A stretch of 64,000 nt of DNA from positions 9,123,504 to 9,187,503 of the forward strand of contig OW285191.1 of assembly GCA_935421135.1 (NCBI GenBank), written 5' to 3'. The notes under the pieces are model-generated. The model worked only from the letters and a program-made list of their open reading frames with translations. It did not search any database and was not told where the DNA came from. The position numbers were made by a program, and so were the translations under genes. The stretch is from Bugulina stolonifera (taxonomy: Eukaryota; Bryozoa; Gymnolaemata; Cheilostomatida; Bugulidae). Below are positions 11,581 through 23,900 of this stretch, in pieces. How positions within the stretch are numbered: the first letter of the stretch is position 1; every line of letters starts with the position of its first letter.

Positions 11581-14500
11581 ATGCCTGGGGATAGATTTGA
11601 CTCGCTTGAAGAAGATTTCAAAGGAATCTGTGATTTGATGCGAAGAAAAATTGATGGGGTTGCTGTTGGAAGGTATTCTCAAGGAGGTAAATATAATTAA
11701 TTGGTATAAATAAAAATATTAAAGATTAAATATAATATAAATACATTTTATTAATTATTTAATATCAATATTATTTATTTATGTTGAAGTAATTACAATG
11801 TTTAAAAATTATGGAAATTAATAAAAATTTAATTTAAATTTTGTATTTAAACAATTACAATATTATATATATAAATATATATATTAAATAGAATTATACA
11901 GATTTATGTAGTATTATTATAATTATTATTAATTATATGTTTATTACATGTATTGCTAATCAAGTCTTAATCTAATAATTATAAATGCAAAAAGCTTTTT
12001 GTACGATGAATGGGTAGTAGGCTAGCAGTTATGTTATAACTAAAATTGGGGGTTTTGGTATCGCCTGTTATAACATTTAATTGGAGCCAAAGTACTTAGG
12101 ACTCACCAGCTGTACGTAGTATGTAGTGGTAGTACGCTGTCTGTAGGTCCTTTTGTCAGCACCTTGATCTCCAATGTAGTAAGCTGTGTGGCGTAGGTTC
12201 TGGTTCTGTGGTCTAGGATGTGGCGGTGTCGACTCTATTCCGAGGTCTACAACGAGATAGTTGTTCCGCATATATCCTCACTCCTTAGTACGCATTGATA
12301 TGAGTTACTGGGTAGCCTACGATCCACCTACACTCCACACGCTCTACACTGTTGTAGTTTAGTTTAGTTTTTAGTGTTTTTGTTTTAGTGTTTTATTGGT
12401 TTTTATTTGGTTTTCTATTTTGTAGTTTTTCTTTCATTTTCGTGTTTTCCACTAGCTTATACATTTGTATAATATGTATGTGTAACGTCTATGTAGTCGT
12501 CCACTCTTGTCACTGTGTGACTTATCTACAGGTATGTCGACAGTCTATACTGCTGTCTCTCCATGCCTCATTTTCACAGTCTACTCTAGGTATCTGTCTA
12601 TCTATCTCTCTACTGAGACTCCTCTACAGTGTAGGTACTCCTCTCCTATATATACCTGTCCTATTTACAGTCAGCCAATCAATTTTAGTGAGGAGTTACA
12701 TTCTCTCAAGTGCGCAAGAGTGAACAACTCTTAAATATACTAATTGTCACTATTTATATGCAACAGTTATAAACATGAAAATAATCAAATATAAATGTAA
12801 TAATCTTATCTAATAAAGATAAAAAGATATATCCGGATTGGAAATAAATGTTTAGTTATCATTACTATAGATACCTTATAACTAATAGTAAGTATGTAAA
12901 TGTATTAATATCTATCTATTTTTATTGACTTGACAACTTACCAGTTTTATTTCCTGTTGTTAATCTCATGTAAAAATCTAGGATCTGAAGACATCAGCAT
13001 TTTTTCTGACTTTGGGTAGAGAAGATGCCATCACCATGCTCGTTTTTCTCAGCATGACAAAGTGACTATATGGCACAAGACCATTTTAACGCTGGGTGGC
13101 CTTCCTAACAGTGACCTTTACAGGAATTAGACATGAGTCTCCTCCATGAAATGCTCAAGCTCTAACACATCTTTAGGCATTGGATGCTCTCTTTTAATTT
13201 TTATTTAATTGGACATTTATTATTTAATTTTGACATGTATATCATCTAATTATCTTTCAACAGTTCTGATTCTGGGAGCTAAGCTCAAATTGTGTGTAGC
13301 AATTTAAAATGTTTTGTGGTGCTGCACAAAATGTTTTAATTTTTCCTATTTGACGTTAGCCAACTCCTCTACTCATACCAGTAGTAGACAACTTCTTACT
13401 CCCAGAACTAGGTGTTGGTGGCCGAGTGGTCTAGCGCTAGTCACTCTGGTCTTGCAGCAATGACGCAAGTTATCTGCAAGGACGGGGGTTCGAGTCCCGC
13501 CAATGACCTGGAGGTTTTCGTCCCAAAGAAGGTTTTCCCTCTGTGCCATTTCGAACTATAATAATATCCAGCTCTAGGAGCCGTGGTGGCCCCTCGACTA
13601 GCTCTGCTATTGGGCAGCCACGTTAAGGAATTGTGTTTGGCGCCACGGATATTATTATTAATGAGATGTTATTCACTTTTAATTTTAAGCTTTTAGGCTC
13701 AGCTTACAAATCTGCATTAATTTTGTTACATGTCATTTTTGCATTTAGTCGAAGCACTCCACTCCAAATTCTGTATTTGTAGTGGGTAGTAAGTAATAGG
13801 AATAGGTGTTTTTATTCTTTTATCATTTTCTATCACAATGTTTTACAGAGGAGCAGAAAAGGCTTATTAGAGAATTGGAACGCTCTCAAGAATCGGCTCA
13901 ATCTCTGGTTAGTTTCTCATAGTTTGTATGATTATCTTATTTTATGATAAGCATGCTTTTTGTTACTTGAACAAGTAAGCTTATACACGTATGATGCTTA
14001 TATGTATATGGTGCTTATATGTGTGTGCTAGCTTTTATCCGATTCAATCAGGGAGACAAGCCAATTATATATAAATTGTCATCTCAGAATTTCACTTGAT
14101 GTGATTCTAACTTTGTGTTTGTTGTTTATTTCCTGGATATTATTTTATAGTGCATGACAAGTTAGCTCAATATTTTATCATGGTAGCATTGTTGTAGTCC
14201 ATTTCATTTGTAGTTGCGTTCCATGGAAGCTGAGATACAGAGGGCCCCTGTCTATGAGAGATCGAGTTTGAGAAATAGATTAGCGACATTAAAGAGGAAT
14301 TTAGACAGTGTCTCCTCACAGATGGAGCGAATTTCCAGAAATGTTTCTGACCTGGATGTAGGTGGTTTTGCCAATTATTCATTTAATCGTTGTTATAGTT
14401 ATATCCTAGCAGTATGTTGACTGTGATTACAAATTTTGACCTCTAAACAGATTGTTGCACCAAGATACTGGTCACTGGAATCTCACACCATTCCTGTAGT

Positions 14501-16179
14501 ATATCAATGTCAGCTGATGAATTCTGGGTGTATGTACTTGTTGTCAGACAGAAAACTGTGCACTATATAGGCACAGATATAGACATTACTTATCATCAGG
14601 ATTGTACATTTTGAAGTTGTTATCTCTCTTTACATTTTTATGTTCAGCCTAGTTACGACTCTCAAGATCCTGTCGATGCTACTAATTGGTATCAGGATAA
14701 AGTAGTCTACATATTTAATTACTCTTTGGTGAAATATTTGCTATTCAGAATTTAGCTATTTGAAAACCTGAAGTGTTTTTCACATGTTTATTTGTAGGAT
14801 ATGGAAGCTGCTCATCGATCTAAGATGATGCAAGGTACACGAGCTCTCCAGAGGGCATCAGAGAGTGTCCACAGATCTCGCCAGATTGCAGAGGAGACAG
14901 ACGAGATTGGAGTGAATATTATTGGTGAGTTAATATTCACCTGCAGCTTATGTTTTATTATAAAATGTCAATTTGTGGACAGTTTTTGTCATTATTATCG
15001 TGGTGGTTTCTGCTAAGAATACATACCTTTACATTCGTGCTTTTTCTCTACTGCAGAGAACAAACAGTGGCCAGATGAACATCCTAGAACCATTTTCCAT
15101 TATATGTTTTATTAAGCACTTCATTGTTCAAAAAATATGAAATTTACTGTATACTATTATAGAGCATTACTTTAACGATTTATCAGAGGATCACCTCGCT
15201 CATGCTTTACATGTATTCATCAGCATTGGTGTGACAACTCCTTACCTATACAGTTAAGTGCTTTCTGTGAGTGTGACTCACTGCATGATTGTATTTAACA
15301 GGTGAGTTAGACAGACAAGGGGATGCACTAGACAGGACCAGAGACAGGGTAAGTGTTCTCAAGTATCCAGTCCTATGTTTAATCTTACAAAAATTAAATC
15401 ACAATATTTACCTTTCTGAATTACTATTTAAAGCTCTAGGTCAGGGATTATCATGTAGCACAAGCCAGTGGAGTTAAAGTAGGCTATGTGATACCAACCC
15501 CACCTCCTGCTGTGAACCAAACCAAATAATTTATGCTGACAGAGTGACAGAGGTTATTTATCTTTTTTAGCTGCATGAAACCCAAGGTGCACTGGATAAG
15601 AGTAAAACTATTCTAAGAGGAATGGCTTTCAGGTAAAGGATGATGTGTTCATAAAACTATTAGTTGAATATATATGCATATACGGCACATTACATTTATA
15701 AAGTCATCAAAATAACTACCCAGATGTATACAAGTTGTCCTCTCCTGCTTCTTCATGCTGAAGAGAGCGGACAACTTTAATATCTACTCGTACCAATATT
15801 GTTGTGTATGCAAGAGAGTCTATTTGACTGATTTATCTATGTAAACTATACATTGGGTAGAATGTAAGATGCTGTATTGGCCAATTTCAACAAGTACCCC
15901 ATTATTCTAACAATAGACACAGTGACAATACAACTAATCTGAGTTGATTCCGAACCTGCTACATAATGGTTAAAATGATTTACTGTTTGTGTTATTCTAC
16001 TCTGTGTATTCTACTTTTACAGGATTGTAACGAATAAAATAATAATGGTGCTAATAATACTGGTAGAACTGGCTATTCTGGTTGGAGTTGTCTACATCAA
16101 GTTCATCAAGCCGAAGCACAGTAGTAGCAGCAGCTCACACGCTACAGTACCTGCTACTACAACTCAATCACATATCTGA
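11581..16179 (+). CDS. VTI1B: Qb-SNARE VTI1B, vesicle fusion
   Basis: Vti1b is a tail-anchored Qb-SNARE for late endosome/lysosome and trans-Golgi fusion. Exons: 11581-11686, 13849-13907, 14214-14357, 14648-14701, 14798-14924, 15302-15348, 15571-15632, 16023-16179. The phases join to 251 residues (human is about 232). The N-terminal half should form the Habc-like helices. The SNARE motif runs from about residue 128 to 195 (RALQRASESVHRSRQIAEET, then GELDRQGDALDRTRDR), with Gln169 the probable zero-layer residue. The pair TDEIG and SKTILRGM is diagnostic of Vti1, and the transmembrane segment VLIILVELAILVGVVYIKF matches VTI1B better than VTI1A. Odd: about 23 residues follow the membrane segment (KPKHSSSSSSHATVP and on), whereas tail-anchored SNAREs usually stop within a few. 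Intron 1 carries a SINE. A polyadenylation hexamer AATAAA lies at 17128-17133. Confidence 0.95.
13410..13668 (+). repeat. tRNA-derived SINE (Leu/Ser-like head)
   Basis: The head matches a class II tRNA promoter: the A box TGGCCGAGTGG (13419-13429) and B box GGTTCGAGTCCC (13487-13498) are both intact. Their spacing of nearly 60 bases is too long for an ordinary tRNA and fits Leu/Ser-type tRNA. A non-tRNA body follows and the element ends in a short ATT repeat near 13650-13662, as SINEs do. It lies in VTI1B intron 1, same strand. A related degraded copy is at 49366-49460. Confidence 0.75.
15723..15787. repeat. Short hairpin, AGTTGTCCTCTC family
   Basis: AAGTTGTCCTCTC on the left pairs with GAGAGCGGACAACTT on the right, with flanking pairing through AGAT/ATCT. 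It lies in VTI1B intron 7. The same core recurs at 28949, 51565, 53619, 62529 and 63432. Confidence 0.65.
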
Positions 16180-16828
16180 GTATCGCTCAATCACTACAGT
16201 CATCTACAATCCACATATTTATTACAACATCTTATCTTATCACCAGAGCACATTGCTGTACTGTGATGGGGGTTGGGGAGTACAGTAGGTGGGGGATGGA
16301 ATATCCCTTCACGTTATTATAGTATATCTACAGGAGAGCAGGGGAATTAAAATATTCAAAAGAGGTTTTCTGAGATTATTGTTTTAATTCACATTGGTCT
16401 TGTGTTACAGCAGATGTTTTGTGAGAGATAGTATAATACATTCCTGATAGTAAAAGCTCCATAGATACTTAATCTGTGTAAGCTTATATGATTAGGTGAA
16501 TTTTAGACCAAAGTGAAATGGTGAATAGACCTGTGTGATAAGGTGAATTATAGACCTATGTGATAAGGTCAGTGAACTAAATGACTCGGCTTTTCTAGTA
16601 GATCATTGACCCCAGCACCAGATTCTTGTGGTGACATTCACTACCATCACTCTCTTTGGCACATTAGTTAGGCCAGGCATGGGACAAGATAACCAACCTG
16701 GGTAGCCAATGTTATTCCAATCAATCTACATATTATATGTATGTACATATTTTTTACTATATTGGCAGACTGCCTTGACGAGTATGTCTATGGTACTTCA
16801 TATACCATGTGCTTAGGGGTGCCATATT

Positions 16829-17015
16829 TATAGTGGTGTGTGAGCTTTCTAAGGTCTCACCACTACTCTTCAGTCACTGCCTGTTATGAACCCAGTGTGA
16901 AACGGCAACAGTCTGTTCAGGCTTTGTCTCATAATGCTTCTGGCTGGGCTTGGTTCATAACACTAGTGGCTGAAGAGTGGTGGTGAGACCTTTGTTAACC
17001 TCACACATAACTATA
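16829..17015. mobile_element. MITE with about 65-bp terminal inverted repeats
   Basis: The left arm (about 16829-16893) carries GGTCTCACCACTACTCTTCA and TGTTATGAACC. The right arm (about 16944-17015) carries the reverse complements, TGAAGAGTGGTGGTGAGACC and GGTTCATAACA. The ends are TATAG and CTATA and the flanking ATT on each side may be the target duplication. The short middle has no coding capacity. It sits in the tail-to-tail gap of VTI1B and GSS, probably in the VTI1B 3' untranslated region if AATAAA at 17128 is used. Confidence 0.8.
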
Positions 17016-17670
17016 ATTTAGACACATCTAAGCATGTCTTTATATAAATTGCAACAGACGTTATATATTCTCATTCCAACCTTTCATATATAGTTGGTTG
17101 TTTAGTATTCTTGTCAACATTCTATAATAATAAATATTATTTTCTGTAAGAATTTGGATGTGAATGATTTAAATGGATTTTCCTGTTGTACAAGTACCTG
17201 GGTGGTGGGGGTGGCATTAATAAGCAAGTCATTGGGGGCACCTGAGGTTGGTATATGTTTATTAATAAGACTGAGTAGGCATGGAAGGATTAAAATCTAA
17301 TGCTAAAACAACAGAAAAGCACTGACAAAATAGGACAACATAAAATAACAACTTGTAAAACTAGATACTGTAACTATTTGGGTAGCTTACTATAAACGGA
17401 ACCACCATATAAACCTATAAAATTATAATGATTTTGGGAAATACAACCTTTAGTTGGTTTATGGGCATAGAACGGAACAAAAATAAAATAAAAATACTCC
17501 ATCACCATAGCAAATATTAACCTAACAAGATTCTGATTGTAGCCACACAGCAGTTTAATACAATAAATTACAACAACATTCTTACTATAAATATGGAATC
17601 TCTTGTTATCTACCCTGTACTGTGGTACCAGCAACCAGTCACTATTCAGGTCACTTGTGAATATTATATA

Positions 17671-17946
17671 CTAGTCAGTGAGTAGTGGATTGTCTAGTCA
17701 GTGGTAGTAGATTATCTAGTCAGTGGTAGTGGATTATCTAGTCAGTGGTAGTGGATTATCTAGTCAGTGGTAGTGGATTATCTAGTCAGTGGTAGTGGAT
17801 TATCTAGTCAGTGAGTAGTGAATTATCTAGTCAGTGAGTGGTGAATTATCTAGTCAGTGAGTAGTGAATTGTCTAGTCAGTGAGTAGTGAATTGTCTAGT
17901 CAGTGGTAGTGGATTATCTAGTCAATGAGTAGTGGATTATCTAGTC
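17671..17946. repeat. Minisatellite, about 12-13 x 21-23 bp
   Basis: The unit is CTAGTCAGTGGTAGTGGATT plus AT, alternating with variants containing GTGAGTAGTGAATT. The array ends about 10 bases from the GSS stop codon, so it is probably transcribed as the first part of the GSS 3' untranslated region. Its two main variants are grouped in blocks, as expected from slippage or unequal exchange. Confidence 0.95.
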
Positions 17947-17955
17947 ACTATGTAG

Positions 17956-20900
17956 CTAACCATCTTCGCTGAGTTCCTTCAACATGTCCGAGTCATTCAG
18001 CAAGTATGGAGTATCAATGGCAGAGAATCCTGCACAGAAACCACCTTCATCCACATCCTGTAGTTTAGTTCTAAGCAAATACCCTGCAGTGGTGTTGTGT
18101 ACTATCTCCTTTGGACTCCTACAAACATTACATTAGTAGTTCACACTAATTATACTAAGTTATTCTTGATTACCTGACCTGTACTGGCACACATAATAGT
18201 AAAATATGATACAAAATTTCAGCACAAGTCATAGAATGGTGGAAATAGAAAAACTATCGGTGTGAATGAAGTTTTTTGAATTAATACGAGTAAAAGTGCT
18301 AGGCTACACAGTCGAAGGTTTTGGGTTTCGCTAAAATCGCAGCAGGATAAAATTGGATGTGTGTTTCAGTAAGGAAATTGTGGAAGCTAGCATGCTGGTT
18401 ACATGCAGTGTCACCCCCCAAATTACTTATAAAGATGAGAGCACAATGGTGGCCAGTGTTCACTGATGGCATTGTGCTAAAGCCAGCAAACAAGATAACA
18501 GCTTTTATTTATTGTGAAGTGGAGTAAAAAGCCTTTTACGTGGCACATGATTTAATAGATTTAACGGTTACCGAAACCAGACTTCATCATTTATCAAGTA
18601 ATCATTTGTGAAAAAATCCTTAATAAAACTCAAACGTTTGATGTGAGAATGACTTGTTTCCCAGCGCCACATTCGCTTGCTAGAATTCGCATAGTTTTTC
18701 ATGACATCAATATTACTCCGATAGACACTTCCACAAGTTGTAGCAAGACATGTTGTGTCAGATATGAATATGATACACATTAGTACATGCGTATACTAAC
18801 ATATCCTATAACAGTGCTGTATATGATGTACACTAACATACCCGATAACAGTGCCGTAGATGCCTAGTTCAGTGACTGTAGGCTCACACCTGCACTGCAG
18901 ACCCAGCTTTCCACTCATCTTGCAGTTATACTGGGTGGGTGGATTAATCCTCTCCATCAGTATGTAGGCATTCTGCTCTCCTAGTCTCTCAATCTCAGCC
19001 AGCTTACCTATGATATCTTCACCATAAGTATTGTTACCTGGAATATTCCAAATAACACTAATGGTTTGTAGAGGTAAATTGTTTTCAGCTACCTTGTGCC
19101 TAATAGAAAATACCAGAGAGTTGAAGTGGCTATTATGAGCTACTACCAAGTAGTATGAACTAGTACTAGCTGGTATGATCTACTATCAGTTATGTAGCGT
19201 TTACACCAGGTGATTAATACCAGAGCGATAAATGACCTAGCTAGAAAATTTATCTTGCTGCCACAACAAAATCTAGTGTAAACACAACACCTCCAGGATT
19301 AATTATCTGGAGTTCTGTGGTCAAGATACCAATCACCTGAATGGGTCTATGATCTATTCAAGCGATTTATGGCCAGAATAAATCTCCTAGTGTCTGGAGA
19401 TTTTCTAGCTTGAACACAAAATTGCAGAGATTAATCTTGTACTGTCATTGGGTGATTTTTGTCGAGGCACTAAATCGCCAGTATAAATCGCCTAGTGTAA
19501 ACTTCCCATTACATGTAATATGACTACTACCAAGTATTATGAACTAGTACCACTTTATGACAAAATTTCTTTTAATAACTGCAGAAGAACCTCTCGCTCA
19601 AAGACTTTATATAGGCCTGTAATAGCACGAACTGCACACAGTTTTTTCCATTTTCTATGAAATTTTTTAACAATGGTAATATCTACACTATGTGAATATT
19701 GAATAGAGAGTATGTATATGTACATATACCACCAGTTCTATCATCAGTGCCTGTTACTGACTGATAATGTATGGTAAATAAACAGCCAGTACAGACTGGT
19801 TTAGGTGGCTATGAGCTAGTATCCCACTTTTTCACCTGATTTCTTTGTGGAGATGAGATATTAAATACAACTAGCACTCAAAACAAATATTACCGTAGAA
19901 CATTAAAATATGCATTGAAAAACTCAGCTCTGGGATGTTGGTTAGATGTACAAGCATACATAATGTAGACCTATTCAATCTAATAAAAGTTCATGTGCAA
20001 TATTTGTGCTGTTTTAGTCACTCATACATGCAGACTTTACTAACTGCAGGATATTGACCTGATCCTTAACCTGTCTACTGTATAATTTAATACATGTGTC
20101 GCCTAAACTTGCCTACTATTGTTACATAATCATTACAGCAAGTGGATATTAAATATTGTACTAAGTATTTCTAATGCAACATTCACACCAACATTTATAC
20201 CAACTACTAGCGGCGAGCGGCGAACGCTAACCACAATGTGGTTAACTATTACTATACTATAGCTGGCATGTGTTAGTTAGCGGTGGGTTTAAAATTCAGC
20301 ATGTTGAACTCGTTGACCCCTACCGCTCACTGGAGCATGTCACTAATGTAGTTGTGGTTAGCGTTGGCCGCTCGCCGCTAGTAGTTGGTATAAACGGCAA
20401 TGTGAATGTAGCATAAGTCTTTTGCCTATTGTAAATTATTTCCGAGGTGCCAGATTATTATACTAGTCTTATATATTATACCTTTTACATAATTATAAGC
20501 TTCTTTTGTCTATGCTGAAAACATTACAATATGATGGCAAAAGCACATGTACACACAAATATATAGCCTGAACGTATATATCTAAGAATGGTACTTACCT
20601 CCTCCTTCTCTTTGAGGCTTTAACACATAGTTGTGTGGATTTTTACGAGCGTCTTCTATAATGGCATCATTCTACAAAATGTTTAATGAATTGGATACAG
20701 GTAAATGATATGTCAGTAGTAGTGTACAATATTCTAATCATTGCTATTATACATGTACAGTATATGTGAATAGTGCAGTTTGCTTCTTATGACATCAATT
20801 GTGTACTTTGACATTTTCAACAGACAAGTTCTTATAAAATTTGCTGGACTCAGCAAACTGAATGATATTGTCCAGGTGTGTTTAAACACTTATTTACAAA

Positions 20901-23900
20901 AAAACTAGAATTGAATGAATTCTGTAAAGCACCAATAACAATTACTTGTACAAACCGCCAGAGAACGTGTGATAAAATCATACCAGTTAGGCAAAAAGTA
21001 AATATCATGTCATGTACATAGGGTTGTCCCCTCTCACCCCTTCAAGAGAATAAAGTCCAACAAATGTATTCCGAACTTGAGCAGCTTTTTCTGTGGATAA
21101 ATATCTTTCTACCATACCAGGAAGTGCCAACTCCTGTTGAACCTTCTTACTTCCTGCAAGTATATTTTTATATAATATATAGGCCTATGTGGTACATGTG
21201 ACATGTGGATGCAGTGTGAACCAGTGTGACATAGTATGACACATTGCGGTGTATTGTCATGTTGTTAGGCCATGTTATGATTGCTATGAGGATGGAAATG
21301 TGTATCACCAAGCTGGTCTACCAGAAAGATATGCCTCTCTAGGCTACAGTGTATTATTCTCACAACTCTTGAATATCTACCTAACAAACTGACTGGCAGT
21401 GACTATAAGGATTAAAATGAATTAAAGACTATCAGTTTGGGTCAGAGGGACTGACAACTGGTAAGACGAGAGGTACATCCAACTGAACATTCTATGGGCA
21501 ATATAAGAAGGGTGTAGAAACGACTTACCAGCTAACTGATATTGTATAGACGGAGATTTGATTGCCCTTGACCTCTCTATTAGTAGCCTTAGATCCCAGA
21601 GCTTATCATTGAGACCTTCAGGAGAGTAGAAGCTCCGGTAGTAAACTAGAGCTACTTCTGTACCATCGTCTCTGAAAAGAATAGTTAATACTACTCTACT
21701 ATGTAAACATAATTGTTTCATATGTATAACAGGTAAATTTAGTTGTGGTTTACATTCTACAACAGCTTAGGGGACAGTGGGAGATGAAAAGGCTAGGAAT
21801 ATATACTCAGTAGGCTACAAGGCTAATGCTTGTGTAATTTACCCAGAGCATATTGGCTGAACTCAATATTTTTACATATTATATTATGCAGATATACATT
21901 TCTAAATCTACAAAGTATAAAACTCTTTGTTTAGGACAAATCACTGGCCTACCTCACCATGTGACAACCTCACAGTATTTGGAGTTGCCTTGGATCCAAT
22001 GCAAACTCTGCGGGGAAGCAAGCCGGCAGAAACAGAGTGTTTTGAGACATGATCAGAATATGAACTATATTGACCATAAGAAGGATGTGTAGAACATTGG
22101 CATTGAATGGTTTCGATTTACATATTAAGGTAAAGAATCTATTTCACACAGTGGCATTGCGCATAGGCTAGCTTGTCATCGGATGACTGTGCGCCCCATT
22201 GCAAACTGGTGCATCTGTGCATTGGACCCAACTCACACTTCATAGCTGCGTTAGTGTGTGATAATATATGTAATAGTCTATATCAATAACACAAGTCATA
22301 GTAGAGAATAATATACACAATAAAACATCAATTAAGTATAATAGTGAAATTTAACAACATGGTTCGGTAGGGAACATTAAATGAAGTCAAGTGTCTCACA
22401 AACGCATTATAATGACCATAGTATAAAAAGATGAATAATCAGTCTTCTTATTATCACATGTCTCAAGCCATATGATTGACCACCAGTTAGAATACAACAT
22501 TTACCTCTTTTTCTTTCATACTTAGAAAGTTGAACACTGCACCCTTGTACAGCCTTTATACAGAATCACAAACCTATTAATTTGTTATCTTATTATTCTC
22601 AATGTGCTCTGATTCAGAAAAACATTCTGCCGGAATGTCAGGGTATACCATCACATTTTCTAAAGTCTAGAGGGCATTCTGACCACTAGACTTTTGAAAA
22701 GGTGATGGTATACCCTCACATGTGACATAGCTCGAGGCAAAACAAAAGAATAACTTATAATGGTTTGATCAGCTTGAGGTTAGCATGAACATACAAGCTG
22801 TGGGATATTCGGTATAAAGCCAGTGATAAAACACAAGAAGAACACAAGCCCCTGGTTTGACCTCACACTACCACAATTGTTTATGACCTCGCACTAGCAT
22901 TGTTTCAATGTTGGGATAATTATATAAAGTCTACCACTATTGTAAATTTTCCAACTAAGGTGGGGACAATTCCACACTGGAGACATATTTTGAGATTGTT
23001 TTTGCAGACAAAATGCTGTGTATATGATGTGTGTAACTTACATGATGAGCTTCTTATCCTCTGTTAGCCTACAACTGTCGAGCAGCACATTGGCTGTCCT
23101 CATTACAACCTTGACCTGTGGATCTCGCTCTAACACCTCATACTCTATTGATCTAATATCTGCAAAGTTGCTGTCCTTCACACCGAGGATAAACATCACC
23201 ACAGCTCTACAATATCCGTTAGAGGCATGATAATAGTGAATACAGACGGATACTAGTATGGGTAGTTTAGAAGGAAATCTCTATAAGAAATCCTGTAACC
23301 TATGTTGGTCAATACACAGCCATAGAGGAGTCCAGTGCAAAATTGGGTCTCAGTTATCTGTATAAGCTACTAGCTAATATTATATTGATATCTTACTTTG
23401 GGTTTGAGTAGAGTTTCCATGCTTGAATAATTCCGTCTGCAATGGTGGCTACAGAATTGTTTTCTGGGTAATGACCAGTATTGTACAGACTTGGATCATC
23501 CAGTATCCTGCTCATGTAGCTACAGTGCAATCACGACAAGAGCCGACATTACCTTACTAAACAAGAAGCAGCACAACTGACTGAAGTTGTTTGAATTCAA
23601 ACTGTGATTCCCCAGACTGCCTTCTACTGTATTGGAATGCTTTATTGTGCTCACAAAGTAAAATTAGAAAAATACAACAATATACACATCATGTTATATC
23701 ATGATATTTACTTGTAGAAAGCAGTTAAACTTACCAATAGACTTGTCTGACCTTTGAACTCACAGCTGCCATGGAGGAAGCCATAGTGTTGAACTCTATC
23801 TGGCCCAAGCTAAACCCAGACTTGTTATTACATTGGTACATGTAGTCAGATCTCACTATGGCCAAGGTTAAAGGCTAAATCAGAGAAAATTCCACACTAC

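Noticed and set aside
12388..12734. Two overlapping plus-strand frames of 75-111 codons
   Set aside because: They come from a pyrimidine-rich stretch in VTI1B intron 1 with CTAT/TCTC repeats; residue content reflects that bias.
13410..13500. Functional tRNA-Leu/Ser gene
   Set aside because: The boxes are good but the 3' acceptor side does not pair with the 5' side and a SINE body follows.
17671..17946. CRISPR-like array
   Set aside because: Units are contiguous with no unique spacers, in an animal genome: a minisatellite.
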